NCBI GenBank assembly: GCA_026708055.1
Contig: JAPOVS010000026.1
Span: 1-64,000 of the forward strand
Direction: 5' to 3'
Length of the DNA stretch: 64,000 bases
Source of the DNA: a bacterium
GTDB lineage: Bacteria; Actinomycetota; Acidimicrobiia; Acidimicrobiales; CATQHL01
Below, piece by piece: positions 1 to 11,486 of this stretch. Numbering within the stretch: position 1 is the first letter of the stretch; each line of letters starts with the position of its first letter. Position numbers and translations under genes: made by a program. The notes below the pieces were generated by a model. The model was not told the origin of the DNA. It saw nothing but the letters and a program-made list of their open reading frames with translations, and did no database searches.

Positions 1-63
1 CCGCCGGCGCCCCAAGCCCCGACACCGACCCCACTTGCTCAGCAGTCTCCTAGCCGAAGCAAC

Positions 64-450
64 GTGGTCCCCGCCCATGCGGGGGTGAGCCCCGGTAAAG
101 GTTTCCGCGGTTGCCGGGAAACGAGTGGTCCCCGCCCATGCGGGGGTGAGCCACGGAAGGCGTAGGCGAAGCGTTGCGGCCGAAGCGTGGTCCCCGCCCA
201 TGCGGGGGTGAGCCCTGCCCCAATTGATTGCCGATGCCAAGATCAAGGTGATCCCCGCCCATGCGGGGGTGAGCCCATCTAGACGCCTGCCATCTGGCTG
301 TAGGGACTGTGGTCCCCGCCCATGCGGGGGTGAGCCCCTGTCCAGTGACGCCCGCTGCCTCTGATCCTTGTGGTCCCCGCCCATGCGGGGGTGAGCCCCC
401 GGGGCGCCTACTCGCGCAGCCGCGGCCGCGGTGGTCCCCGCCCATGCGGG
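64..450 (+). CRISPR. Type I-E-like CRISPR array, 7 repeats
   Basis: Seven copies of a 28-bp repeat that begins GTGGTCCCCGCCC and ends GGGGGTGAGCC start at 64, 125, 187, 248, 309, 370 and 431. They are separated by 33-34 bp spacers. The repeat has an internal palindrome (CCCCGC, CCAT loop, GCGGGG), as in type I-E repeats of actinobacteria. Repeat 4 has one G-to-A change at its fourth base. Repeat 7 loses its last 8 bases, which marks the leader-distal end, so the leader should lie to the left, where only 63 bp are visible. No cas gene is in the window; any cas operon would have to be upstream of base 1. Confidence 0.95.
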
Positions 451-464
451 TGCCGGCTCACCCG
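447..464. repeat. Hairpin at the CRISPR array end
   Basis: CGGGTG (447-452) pairs with CACCCG (459-464) around a 6-nt loop. The 5' arm is the truncated end of the last CRISPR repeat. The 3' arm contains the reverse complement of the repeat terminus (GGCTCACCC). It may stop array transcription or be a rearrangement scar. The rest of 465-581 shows nothing recognisable. Confidence 0.4.
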
Positions 465-581
465 GTGGATGGCGACCCCAGCACCCGGCCCTCGGGCCGC
501 GTGAGCATTGAACTCGCCCGCGATTGGCCCACAACAGCCCCGCTCCCGTCCCTCGCCGCCACGCCTGCCGGAACGTAGGCT

Positions 582-1598
582 GTGGACATGGCCGTTGTTG
601 CGCCAGCGGGTGCGCCGAGTCTGGTTGACGCGGAGGCGGCGGCGGCGGCGCTGATCGAAGCCGGCGTTGCCGAGGTGTTGCTGTTCGGGTCGGTGGCCCG
701 CGGCACCGCCACCGACGACAGCGACATCGACCTAGTGGCGATCTTCGCCGACCTGGATTATGCGGTCCGCGATGTGCGCCGCCGGGAGTTGGAGGCCGTC
801 GCCACCGCCGCGGTGGCATGGCCGGTGCAGGTGCACGTGACGGATCGTCCGGAGTGGCGTGCCCGTATCAAGCGAGTGTCGTCCTCATTCGAGCGCCGCA
901 TCGCCGCCGACACGGTCCCCCTCGCCGCCGCGGCGAGCGAGAGTGCAGCGGATTGGGACAAGGAGATGGTGTTGCCGATGAGTAATCCCCAGGAGGCTCT
1001 GGGCCAGTTCCGTACGTGGGTGCTGCCCGCCCTGGAAGGCCTCGCCAACGACACCCGCCGGAGTATCACCGAAGAGGACCCCGACGCGACCCCAGAGGAC
1101 CAGGAGACCGCCCGCCTGAACCGGCTGGTGCGCGTCTGCGCGGCCGCGGCGATGACCGTCGAGACCTCCCTGAAAGCCCTGGCGGTGTTGTACGCCGAGA
1201 AGTCCCCGACGAAGCAGGATCTGAAACGAAACGGCCACAAGATCCGGCGAGGCCTCGCCCGCCTCGAGCGGGACGTCCCCGAGCCCGCCCGCTCGGCGGT
1301 CAGGGAAGTCCTCGAGCGCTACGGCGTCGACATCGACGTCCTGTCGTCGTGGCGCGAGGAGGGGACCTACCCCGATGATGCGCCCCTGGTTTGGGCCAGG
1401 GCGGATCGTCTTGCCGGCTCCTACGCCGTGATGGCCCCGGATGTCGCCGCCGTGCTCGCCGAGCACCTACAGCGCAATATCGACCCAGGCGATCCCAAAC
1501 TGGCCGCCGCTGCCGCCAGCCGAGATCGCCTGGCAGCCCTCATTGCGGCCCAGGATGTGCGCGCGGGCGTCCCTGCAGTTAGCGGCCTGGACGTCTAG
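582..1598 (+). CDS. Fused MNT nucleotidyltransferase / HEPN-like protein
   Basis: 338 residues from GTG 582; ATG 588 in the same frame is an equally possible start. The N-terminal half carries a minimal-nucleotidyltransferase signature, GSVARG at 36-41 followed by D48 and D50 (SDIDL), the metal-binding aspartates of DNA polymerase beta-like enzymes. The C-terminal half is a helical region with the pattern ALAVLYAEKSPT...GHKIRRGL (about 195-225) and a later SWREEGTYP, resembling HEPN domains. MNT and HEPN proteins are usually encoded as two-gene toxin-antitoxin pairs in which MNT modifies and silences the HEPN RNase; here they are one chain. No clear Rx4-6H RNase motif is visible (only R216-x2-H219), so RNase activity is doubtful. 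It lies 130 bp downstream of the CRISPR array. Its function is inferred from fold only. Confidence 0.75.
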   Translation: MDMAVVAPAGAPSLVDAEAAAAALIEAGVAEVLLFGSVARGTATDDSDIDLVAIFADLDYAVRDVRRRELEAVATAAVAWPVQVHVTDRPEWRARIKRVSSSFERRIAADTVPLAAAASESAADWDKEMVLPMSNPQEALGQFRTWVLPALEGLANDTRRSITEEDPDATPEDQETARLNRLVRVCAAAAMTVETSLKALAVLYAEKSPTKQDLKRNGHKIRRGLARLERDVPEPARSAVREVLERYGVDIDVLSSWREEGTYPDDAPLVWARADRLAGSYAVMAPDVAAVLAEHLQRNIDPGDPKLAAAAASRDRLAALIAAQDVRAGVPAVSGLDV

Positions 1599-1740
1599 CC
1601 GCTTCCCGCGGGCCTTCTCGCCCGCGATGGCCCAATAACACCCCGCAGCCCCTGGCCCTCGGGTCGGATGAGGCTTGGCCGGGAAGATCATGATGGCCAG
1701 AATCGCAGTGGCATCGCGCCGGACTGATCAACTGCACAGG

Positions 1741-1842
1741 TCAAATGAACTCGAACACACCTCGCCGTATCGCGAAGTCGTGGTCCGCCAGATAGTCCAT
1801 CCCCAGCACTTGGCTAGTCGAGGAGTTGGCCACCTTGCTTAC
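1741..1842 (-). pseudogene. Remnant of a retropepsin-like aspartic protease gene
   Basis: Directly after the stop of the upstream minus-strand gene, a different frame reads VSKVANSSTSQVLGMDYLAD and then HDFAIRRGVFEFI before a stop. The LGMDYL...DF pattern resembles the C-terminal end of retropepsin-like clan AA proteases. No start codon and no catalytic DTG/DSG segment are present, so only the last 30 or so residues survive. The rest of 1599-1740 shows nothing recognisable. Confidence 0.4.
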
Positions 1843-2195
1843 GCGGGCAGGAGTGACATGCCGAGGCAGCCGAGTCGTGTCGGGGGATGACCGATGGGGT
1901 GGGTGGAGAATCGGCCGGCGGGGAATCTGTTGAATCCTGCGCGCGAGGCGGTGTAGTCGTCGTCGAAGATGTCGACTACCTGCCCGTCGTGCATCAGCGC
2001 GACGCGACCGAGATCGGTGCACTCCAAGTCCCGGCGGTACTTCGCCTCGAAGATCTCCCGGTTGTCCGAGACCTGGCCGTAAATGCCGGACTCTTTCACG
2101 GGCCGCCCCCCCCCCGTGCCTTGCGCAACCAGCGACTCTTGAGCCACCGCCAAACGCGAGGGCGACGTGCCAATAGTGGGTTCACGATATATCAA
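1839..2195 (-). CDS. Small hypothetical protein (DUF5678-like)
   Basis: 118 residues. The segment GRVALMHDGQVVDIFDD followed by an aromatic/glycine-rich ...AGFNRFPAGRFSTHPIG tail resembles small bacterial proteins that couple a 'GRWVAL.DGEVV' strand-turn-strand unit with a short helix, often encoded next to a retropepsin-like protease. Here a protease remnant follows immediately. A run of ten C (2106-2115; ten G in the coding strand) lies near residues 27-30. The N-terminal 30 residues upstream of ESGIYGQVSDNREIFEAKYR look arbitrary, so the true start may be displaced by an indel in this tract. Confidence 0.5.
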   Translation of the reverse strand: MIYREPTIGTSPSRLAVAQESLVAQGTGGGRPVKESGIYGQVSDNREIFEAKYRRDLECTDLGRVALMHDGQVVDIFDDDYTASRAGFNRFPAGRFSTHPIGHPPTRLGCLGMSLLPA

Positions 2196-2217
2196 CCGCT
2201 ACAGCGGATAGCGGTTG
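2193..2217. repeat. Perfect 8-bp hairpin
   Basis: CAACCGCT (2193-2200) and AGCGGTTG (2210-2217) form a perfect stem around a 9-nt loop, between the hypothetical gene and the SDR gene. It could be a terminator for the SDR transcript, which ends at 2395. The remaining bases 2218-2394 hold no gene I can support. Confidence 0.45.
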
Positions 2218-2394
2218 CGTGGCGGCAGGGTCCCGACAGCGGCACCGACCAGCGGAGACCGGCCCGGCGGTGGACCGACCGCCGGTTGCACGGCGAACGA
2301 CAGTCTGCCCGGCGCTGCGAATTCCCGGCCGGGGCGGCAGCACCGAGCAGCGGTTGCCCAGCAGTCGGCGGTCGCCCCGACGGACAGGCGACGC

Positions 2395-3189
2395 TCAGGT
2401 CAGGTGGGCTCGGCCCCTGTTGATGATGGCGGCCATGCGGCGGTTGACGGTGCGGGGCATCACCTCGGCGAGGCTCGAGGCGATCCGGTAGCCCAGGCCG
2501 GGGACGTAGACGACCTTCCGGCGCGCCGCGGCCCGGAGCGCCAGGTGGGCGACCTGCTCGGCCTCCATCCACAGCCAGCCGGGGGCCTTGCTGATCTGGC
2601 GCTGCTGGCCGGCGCGGGCGTGCAGCTCGCTGCGGGTGAGGCCGGGTGCCACCGTAGTGACCGTCACACCGGTGTCGCGGAGTTCCTCGTGGAGTCCCTG
2701 CCCGAAATAGGTGACGAATACTTTCGAGGCGGCGTAGACGGCCTCGTAGGGCAGCGGCTGTGACCCGGCGATGGAGGAGACGTTGAGGATGGATCCGCGG
2801 CCCTTGGCGACCATCTGGCCGGCGGCGGCCCGGCTGAGCGACACCACGGCCGCCACGTTGAGCGCCACCATCTCCTCGGCCACATCGCCGGCAGGACCGG
2901 TGAGGGGGCCGAAACTCCAGATGCCCGCGTTGTTGACGAGCAGGTCGATGGGCTCATCGGCGGCAGCGCAGCGGCGAGCCACGGCATCGAGTTGCGCCGG
3001 ATCGGTGAGGTCGGCCGGAAGCACCTCGGCCGGGACCTCCAGCGACGCGGCGAGCTTCCCGAGGCGCTCGGCGTTGCGCGCCACGAGGACCAGGTGGGTG
3101 CCTCGGCGCGCCAACTCCCCGACCATGGCCTTGCCGATGCCAGCCGATGCCCCCGTCACCAGCGCCCGGCTCCACATGATTCGCTTCAT
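2395..3189 (-). CDS. Short-chain dehydrogenase/reductase (SDR)
   Basis: 264 residues, the usual length for a classical SDR. The Rossmann cofactor motif TGASAGIG is at about residues 13-20, NNAG near 107-110, and the catalytic Ser and YAASK (Tyr-x3-Lys) around 143-160. It should oxidise or reduce a carbonyl/alcohol with NAD(P)(H); the substrate cannot be told from sequence. The C-terminal segment (MPRTVNRRMAAIINRGR) resembles SDRs grouped with DltE-type proteins. It is alone on the minus strand, 228 bp downstream of atpC, and probably not part of the atp operon. Confidence 0.9.
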   Translation of the reverse strand: MKRIMWSRALVTGASAGIGKAMVGELARRGTHLVLVARNAERLGKLAASLEVPAEVLPADLTDPAQLDAVARRCAAADEPIDLLVNNAGIWSFGPLTGPAGDVAEEMVALNVAAVVSLSRAAAGQMVAKGRGSILNVSSIAGSQPLPYEAVYAASKVFVTYFGQGLHEELRDTGVTVTTVAPGLTRSELHARAGQQRQISKAPGWLWMEAEQVAHLALRAAARRKVVYVPGLGYRIASSLAEVMPRTVNRRMAAIINRGRAHLT

Positions 3190-3370
3190 CGGGTGATCTC
3201 CTCTGAGGGCACACCGTCCGGAACGGCCGCCCTTGCAACCGTCCGCAGGCTACGCAGTACCGGTCAGAATGCCCCAGCCAGCCGCCCGGCAAGTGAGTTG
3301 CTCCCAGGCAGTGCCCCCTTGGACGTGCGCTGCGCGATCCACTGGAGACGCTGATCAGGCCGCTGGCGTG

Positions 3371-3398
3371 TGGATTCTGGGCTTCGCCGGAATGACGA
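3371..3398. repeat. REP-like palindromic intergenic repeat, copy 1
   Basis: Imperfect palindrome TGGATTCTGGGCTTCGCCGG followed by AATGACGA. It is one of six copies in the window sharing the core GGATYCCGGCCTNCGCCGG-RATGACG. It lies between atpC and the SDR gene. Confidence 0.75.
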
Positions 3399-3417
3399 AT
3401 CGAGTACGCCGCAGCAG

Positions 3418-3816
3418 CTAGATCACCGTCCCGGCGGCCACGGCCAGGCGCACCTCGGCTCGCTTGAGAGCCGCCGCCGCCTCGGTGTCGTCGGGCTCCT
3501 CAACGAGCGCGGCCCTCGCCCGCTCGGCGGCCGCCGTCGCACGGTCCACATCGATCTCGGCCGCCAGCTCTGCCGCGTCGGACAGGATCGCCACCTTGTC
3601 CCCCGAGACCTCCACGAAGCCGCTGTGCACGGCGATCATCCGGGTCTCGCCGTCGGTGGTGTAGATCCGCACCCGCTCGGGCAGCAGCACCCCCACGAAC
3701 GGAACGTGGCCGGGCTGGAAGGCGATGTCCCCGTCGGTGGTGCGGACCAGCACCATCGAGGCGGTCGCCTCCAGGACGACCTCCTCGGGGGAAACCAACT
3801 CGACCCGCAGGGACAC
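3418..3816 (-). CDS. atpC: ATP synthase F1 epsilon subunit
   Basis: 132 residues, last gene of the atp operon, two bases after the atpD stop. The N-terminal beta-sandwich carries the typical LVSPEEVVLE start, a DGDIAFQPGHVPFVGVL block (about 27-46) and a GFVEVSGDKVAILSD strand (about 66-80). The C-terminal helical hairpin is rich in Ala, Glu and Arg. Epsilon sits on the central stalk with gamma and modulates ATPase activity. The start is ATG at 3816. Confidence 0.96.
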   Translation of the reverse strand: MSLRVELVSPEEVVLEATASMVLVRTTDGDIAFQPGHVPFVGVLLPERVRIYTTDGETRMIAVHSGFVEVSGDKVAILSDAAELAAEIDVDRATAAAERARAALVEEPDDTEAAAALKRAEVRLAVAAGTVI

Positions 3817-3817
3817 G

Positions 3818-5305
<1,488 letters not shown>

Positions 5306-6205
5306 CTAGCCGGCGCTGCGCAGGGCCTCGGCCCCGCCCACGATCTCCATGATCTCGGTCGTGATGGCGTCCTGGCGGGCGCGGTTCATCATGCGGGTCA
5401 GCTTCACGATCAGTTCCTCGGCGTTGTCGGTGGCGGCCTTCATGGCCCGCTGCCGGTTGGCGTGCTCGGAGGCGGCGGCGTCCAGCAGGGCCGAGAAGAG
5501 CCGGCTCTCCACGTAGCGGGGCAACAGCACTTCCAGCACCCCCGAGGGCGAGGGCTCGAACTCGAAGGCGGCGCGCGCCTCGGCGCTGCCGCCGCCCAGT
5601 GCGGCGATCTCCTCGATGGTGGCGAGGGGCAGGAAGCGGCGCACGGCCACCTTCTGCGACCCCAGTGAGATGAACTCCATGTAGACCAGGATCACCTGGT
5701 CGACATCTCCTGAGACGAAGCGGCCGGACACCTCTTCGGACAGCCTCCGGGCGTCGGCGTAGCGCGGGGTGTCGCTCATGCCCTCGAACGAGGCGTCTAT
5801 CCGGTAGTTGCGGAACCTGAAGTAGTCCCGCCCCTTCCGTCCGACCAGGAGCAGGGAGTAGTCCCGACCCTCGCGGGTGCCGGCCATGATCTCCCGCTCG
5901 GCGGCCCGGATCACTGAGGAGTTGTAGGGGCCGGCCAGGCCGCGGTCGGAGGTGATGATGACGTAGGCCACCCGGCGGATCTCGTCGCTCTGCCGCAGCA
6001 GGGCGTGCTCGGTGGCCGCCCCGGCGGCGGCGAGGTCCTCGATGACGCTCGTGATCCGGTTGGCGTAGGGGCGGGCGGCGTGGGCGCGCTGTTGGGCCTT
6101 GACGACCCGCGTGGCGGCGATCAACTCCATCGCCCGCGTGATCTTCTTCGTGGATTGGACCGAAGAGATCCGACGCCGGAGGATCCGTTCCTCGCCGCCC
6201 GGCAC
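5306..6205 (-). CDS. atpG: ATP synthase F1 gamma subunit
   Basis: 299 residues from GTG 6205. The conserved N-terminal helix reads RRRISSVQSTKKITRAMELI, and the C-terminal helix contains MKAATDNAEELI and RARQDAITTEIMEIVGGAEA. Gamma is the rotating central shaft of F1. The 126 bp between atpA and this gene contain an intergenic palindromic repeat, unusual inside an atp operon. Confidence 0.97.
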   Translation of the reverse strand: MPGGEERILRRRISSVQSTKKITRAMELIAATRVVKAQQRAHAARPYANRITSVIEDLAAAGAATEHALLRQSDEIRRVAYVIITSDRGLAGPYNSSVIRAAEREIMAGTREGRDYSLLLVGRKGRDYFRFRNYRIDASFEGMSDTPRYADARRLSEEVSGRFVSGDVDQVILVYMEFISLGSQKVAVRRFLPLATIEEIAALGGGSAEARAAFEFEPSPSGVLEVLLPRYVESRLFSALLDAAASEHANRQRAMKAATDNAEELIVKLTRMMNRARQDAITTEIMEIVGGAEALRSAG

Positions 6206-6269
6206 GACCCGACCCGCCTAGGAGGCCTTCGCAAGAACCGTCCGCAGCCCCAGCCGGGCCGCCGGGCGG

Positions 6270-6296
6270 TGGATACCGGCCTCCGCCGGAATGACA
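6270..6296. repeat. REP-like palindromic repeat, copy 2 (inside atp operon)
   Basis: TGGATACCGGCCTCCGCCGG followed by AATGACA, in the 126-bp gap between atpA and atpG. The same family occurs at 3371, 15744, 17477, 18792 and 50352. Confidence 0.75.
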
Positions 6297-6331
6297 ACAG
6301 GGGTGGTCCTCACCATGCCCGAGCCCCCCGC

Positions 6332-7963
<1,632 letters not shown>

Positions 7964-7970
7964 GTCTCTC

Positions 7971-8498
7971 CTAGAACGCTTCACGCAGTTGGTTGATGCG
8001 GGTGCGGACGCTGCCGTCGATGACCTCGTCGCCGATGCGGGTGACGAGACCGCCCATGACGTTGGCATCCACGATCACCTTGACCGTGACGTCCTTGCCG
8101 GTGGCCCGCCGCAGCGCCTCGGCCAGGCGTTGCTGCTGATCGTCGCTGAGAGCGATCGCCGAGCGGACCTCCGCCACAGCCTTGTTGCGGAGGCCGGCGC
8201 TGCGCTCCACGGCCGCCTCGATGATCCGCACGAGGTCGCTGCCGCGCCCGGCACCCACCACCATCGACACGAGCGCCACGGTGGTCTCGGCGGCGTGGCC
8301 CCCGAGCAGATCCTCCACGATCTGCTGCCGGCGGGCGGCGGGGATGCGCCGGTCGGCAAGCACCTCTCGCAAATCGTCGGAGTCGGCCAGCGCCCGCGCC
8401 ACGGCGAACAGTTCGTCCTCGGTGGCGGCCAGGTCTCCCTCGGCCTGCACCACGGCGACCAGCGCCTCGGCGTAGCTGCTGACCTTCTCGGCGGACAT
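7971..8498 (-). CDS. atpH: ATP synthase F1 delta subunit
   Basis: 175 residues from ATG 8498 ([13 protein letters not shown]). The N-terminal helical bundle starts with the typical YAEALV motif, and the C-terminal part has the conserved [31 protein letters not shown] pattern. Delta links the b-subunit stalk to the top of F1. It lies between atpF and atpA as expected. Confidence 0.95.
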   Translation of the reverse strand: MSAEKVSSYAEALVAVVQAEGDLAATEDELFAVARALADSDDLREVLADRRIPAARRQQIVEDLLGGHAAETTVALVSMVVGAGRGSDLVRIIEAAVERSAGLRNKAVAEVRSAIALSDDQQQRLAEALRRATGKDVTVKVIVDANVMGGLVTRIGDEVIDGSVRTRINQLREAF

Positions 8499-8532
8499 CG
8501 GGGCCTTCCTGGGTGGCGACCGTTGCGGCGGG

Positions 8533-9327
8533 CTAGTTACGCGACCCGACGTCGTCGATGTAGCTCTCGATGAGCTCCACCTGCGTGTCGTGGTCGAGGT
8601 TCCGTCCGATGACCGTCTCGGCGGCGCCGATGACGATTGCCGAGACCTCACTCTGCATGTCGCTGAGCGCCTGGCGCTTGGCCGCTTCGACGTCCTGGTC
8701 CGCGCGCTGCCGCAGTTCGGCGGCCTCCGCCTCGGCGCGGGCGATCAGATCGGCCCGCACACCCTCGGCGTCGCTCCGGGCCGCGTCGATGATGCGGCCG
8801 GCCTCGGCGCGAGCGTCGGCCAGTTCGGCCTCGTAGCCCGCCTTGACCTCGAGCGCCTCGGTCCGCGCCGTCTCGGCCGCGTCGAGGTCGTCGCGGATCT
8901 TCTCGGCGCGCCGGTCCATGCCCCGCTTGACGGCCGGGAACAGCTTCCACTGCATCAGCGCCAGCAGCACCACGAAGGCGATGCCGCCCCAGATGATCTC
9001 GGTCACCTCGGGAATAATCGGGTTCGGAGCGTCGAGGCAACTCTGCAGTTTCTTCTCGAAGGACTTGAACTTCTCCTCGGCGCCCTCGTCGACGCCCCTT
9101 GCGGCGGTCTCCTCGAGGAGCGCCAGCGCCTCGCCGCCGTGACGGCCGCCGAACTCGAGGGCTTCGACCTTCTCGACGACGCAGGCTCCGGGCGTCTCGC
9201 CCGCGGCGATCACCGGTGAGGTGCCGAGCCCGGTGGCTACGAGGAATATCAGCGCGCCGGCGATCGCTCGCCGTCGCAGCCGCGACGGGCGCCTCGCCCG
9301 TCCGCCGTCCTGGATGCGTGCTCTCAT
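8533..9327 (-). CDS. atpF: ATP synthase Fo b subunit with N-terminal extension
   Basis: 264 residues from ATG 9327, about 90-100 longer than a usual b subunit. The stretch IAGALIFLVATGLGTSPVIA (about 18-37) looks like a signal peptide or first membrane segment. It is followed by a soluble segment of about 65 residues (ETPGACVVEKVEALEFGG...KKLQSCLD) that contains two cysteines. The usual b transmembrane helix (EIIWGGIAFVVLLALMQWKL) and a long coiled coil rich in Ala, Glu and Arg come next. The second half is normal peripheral-stalk b. The first half would face outside and its role is unknown. It lies between atpE and atpH. Confidence 0.93.
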   Translation of the reverse strand: MRARIQDGGRARRPSRLRRRAIAGALIFLVATGLGTSPVIAAGETPGACVVEKVEALEFGGRHGGEALALLEETAARGVDEGAEEKFKSFEKKLQSCLDAPNPIIPEVTEIIWGGIAFVVLLALMQWKLFPAVKRGMDRRAEKIRDDLDAAETARTEALEVKAGYEAELADARAEAGRIIDAARSDAEGVRADLIARAEAEAAELRQRADQDVEAAKRQALSDMQSEVSAIVIGAAETVIGRNLDHDTQVELIESYIDDVGSRN

Positions 9328-9344
9328 GGCGTGGCCCCCGCCGG

Positions 9345-9683
<339 letters not shown>

Positions 9684-10448
9684 CTAGTGCTCCGGATGCA
9701 GGGAGCCGCCGATGTACACGGCGGTGAGGATCGTGAAGATGAAGGCCTGCAGGGCGCTCACGAAGATCTCGAAGGCGGTCAGCAGCACCAGCATGAAGAA
9801 CGGCAGCAGCCCCGGCACGTAGCCGAAGCCCCAGAGCGCGGCCGACAGCACGGCGAAGGTGACCAGCAGCAGGTGCCCCGCCATCATGTTGGCCCAGAGC
9901 CGGATCGCCAGGCTGAGAGGCCGGATCAGGAAAGTCGAGAACAACTCGATGGGGGCCACGATGAGGTACAGCGCCTTGGGCACCCCCGGCGGGAACAGCG
10001 AGTTCTTGAGGTAGCCGCCCAGACCCTGGCTGCGGATCCCGATGTAGTTGTAGATCACCCAGACGACGAGGGCCAGCAGCAGCGGAACCGCCATCCGGGA
10101 ATTGCCCGGGAACTGGATGAACGGGATGACCTCGAAGATGTTGATGAAGAAGATGAAGAAGAACAGCGACGTGAGGAACGGCATGAACCGCCGGCCGTCG
10201 GAACCGATGGTCTGCATCACGATGTTCTGCTCGACGAAGTTGATGCCGCCCTCGGCAACGTGTTGTACGCCGCTGGGCACGAGGGCACGCTTCCGGGCGG
10301 CCAAGCCGAAGGTGACCACGGTGAGGATCATCCCCGCGAGGTAGATCAGCGACGTCTTGTTGAGCGCCAGGTAGGTGTCGCTGAAGGCGATGTCGGGCCA
10401 CTCGAAGAGATGGGTGACCGCCGGGAAGTCCAGGGCGAAGATGCTCAT
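9684..10448 (-). CDS. atpB: ATP synthase Fo a subunit
   Basis: 254 residues with five to six hydrophobic segments. The conserved helix RPLSLAIRLWANMMAGHLLL (about 180-199) has the essential Arg of the proton channel. The start overlaps the end of the upstream atpI-like gene by 4 bp (ATGA at 10445-10448). Confidence 0.96.
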   Translation of the reverse strand: MSIFALDFPAVTHLFEWPDIAFSDTYLALNKTSLIYLAGMILTVVTFGLAARKRALVPSGVQHVAEGGINFVEQNIVMQTIGSDGRRFMPFLTSLFFFIFFINIFEVIPFIQFPGNSRMAVPLLLALVVWVIYNYIGIRSQGLGGYLKNSLFPPGVPKALYLIVAPIELFSTFLIRPLSLAIRLWANMMAGHLLLVTFAVLSAALWGFGYVPGLLPFFMLVLLTAFEIFVSALQAFIFTILTAVYIGGSLHPEH

Positions 10449-10984
10449 GCCGTCACGCTCGCGTCACTTGCCGGAGCGGTCTGGGTGCCCGGATCTGCGC
10501 CGCGCCCCCGGCGGGGACGCTTGCGTGCGCCGGTACGGAACAGGCCCGTACCAGGATGCAGGTCGGGGTGCGCCAGCGAGGCCGCCACATGGCGCAACTC
10601 CCAGATCAGCAGGCCGATGTGCAGCACCAGCAGCACGATGGCGAACGGCACCGCGTCGAACCACGCCTCATTGCGGATCGGCACGACCACCGCGGTGATG
10701 ATCCCGAGGCGCAGGAAGTAGCCGACGAGCACGCCGGCCATCAGCACCGTCGGGGAGACGCGGGCGCACAGCCCGATGATGGCCGCCCCCGCCAGGAAGT
10801 TGAAAAGCACCAGGCCCAGCGCCAGCAGGGCCGACCAGAGCCCGTCCAGCCCCCAGCCGAGTGCGCAGAACAGCACCAGCGGCGGACCTGCCAGGAGGCC
10901 CCTGCGGGCGATGTCGCCGGCGACCCTCCGCTCGGGAGCGTCGGGCGCCGGACCCGCTGCGGGTGTGGGGATCCGCTCAGACAT
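10445..10984 (-). CDS. AtpI-like membrane protein of the atp operon
   Basis: 179 residues with four predicted membrane segments (about 29-50, 52-74, 80-103 and 110-128) and a basic, proline-rich C-terminal tail. Size, topology and position before atpB match ATP synthase subunit I, which assists c-ring assembly or Mg transport in other bacteria. Sequence conservation in this family is weak, so the assignment rests mainly on context. It overlaps both neighbours by a few bases. Confidence 0.7.
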   Translation of the reverse strand: MSERIPTPAAGPAPDAPERRVAGDIARRGLLAGPPLVLFCALGWGLDGLWSALLALGLVLFNFLAGAAIIGLCARVSPTVLMAGVLVGYFLRLGIITAVVVPIRNEAWFDAVPFAIVLLVLHIGLLIWELRHVAASLAHPDLHPGTGLFRTGARKRPRRGRGADPGTQTAPASDASVTA

Positions 10985-11342
10985 CGGAGCCTCGCCGTCC
11001 CGGCAGCCTGCTCTCGAAGGTCTGCATCCGCTGCTCGTAGCGCTTGAACGCCTTCCAGGTGGTGTAGGCCAGCACGATCGACATGAACAGCAGCGTGAAG
11101 AGCGGCGTCGTGCCGACGCCCCTGTCGAGCAGCAGACCGAAGAAGGCGAACAGTGCGGGCGTGGCGATCATCTCGAAGGCCGTGGACAGCGCGTCGCCGG
11201 CGCCGTGCGGCCTCACGTGCGCGCCGTGCTTGCGGAGGTCGCGCCGGCCCATGCCCGTCTCTTCGCCCAACCTGTCAGCCACCTGCGATGATCCCCACCT
11301 GCCGCGCACGGCCCGAGCAGCCGCTTGTGAAACCACGCGCAA
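10977..11342 (-). CDS. AtpZ/AtpI-family small membrane protein
   Basis: 121 residues as drawn; an internal ATG at 11252 (MGRRDLRKHG) would give about 91 residues. Two hydrophobic helices (about 57-73 and 81-96) flank a short polar loop with LDRGVGTTP, the 'G..LD...GT.P' pattern of AtpZ-type proteins, which are encoded at the front of many atp operons. It overlaps the next gene by 8 bp. Bases 11343-11486 hold no recognisable gene. Confidence 0.65.
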   Translation of the reverse strand: MRVVSQAAARAVRGRWGSSQVADRLGEETGMGRRDLRKHGAHVRPHGAGDALSTAFEMIATPALFAFFGLLLDRGVGTTPLFTLLFMSIVLAYTTWKAFKRYEQRMQTFESRLPGRRGSDV

Positions 11343-11486
11343 GCTACCGGCGACCGGTTCGGCTCACAACCCCCGCCGCCCCGGCCGCTCGTGCCGATCC
11401 GCCCTTTGAGCGGTGCAGGCGACCCGCATCGCCCGAGCCCTTGGGAGTAGCGCCCAGGAGTACGCCGACGCCGGCCGTGGGTCATT

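Noticed and set aside
1-63. A further CRISPR repeat upstream of the first one
   Set aside because: Stepping back one 61-bp period gives no repeat sequence, so the array starts at 64.
50-445. 131-residue minus-strand frame across the CRISPR array
   Set aside because: It is the translation of the repeats (recurring GSPPHGRGP), not a gene.
458-727. Minus-strand open frame beside the CRISPR array
   Set aside because: It overlaps the start of the MNT/HEPN gene on the other strand and shows no domain.
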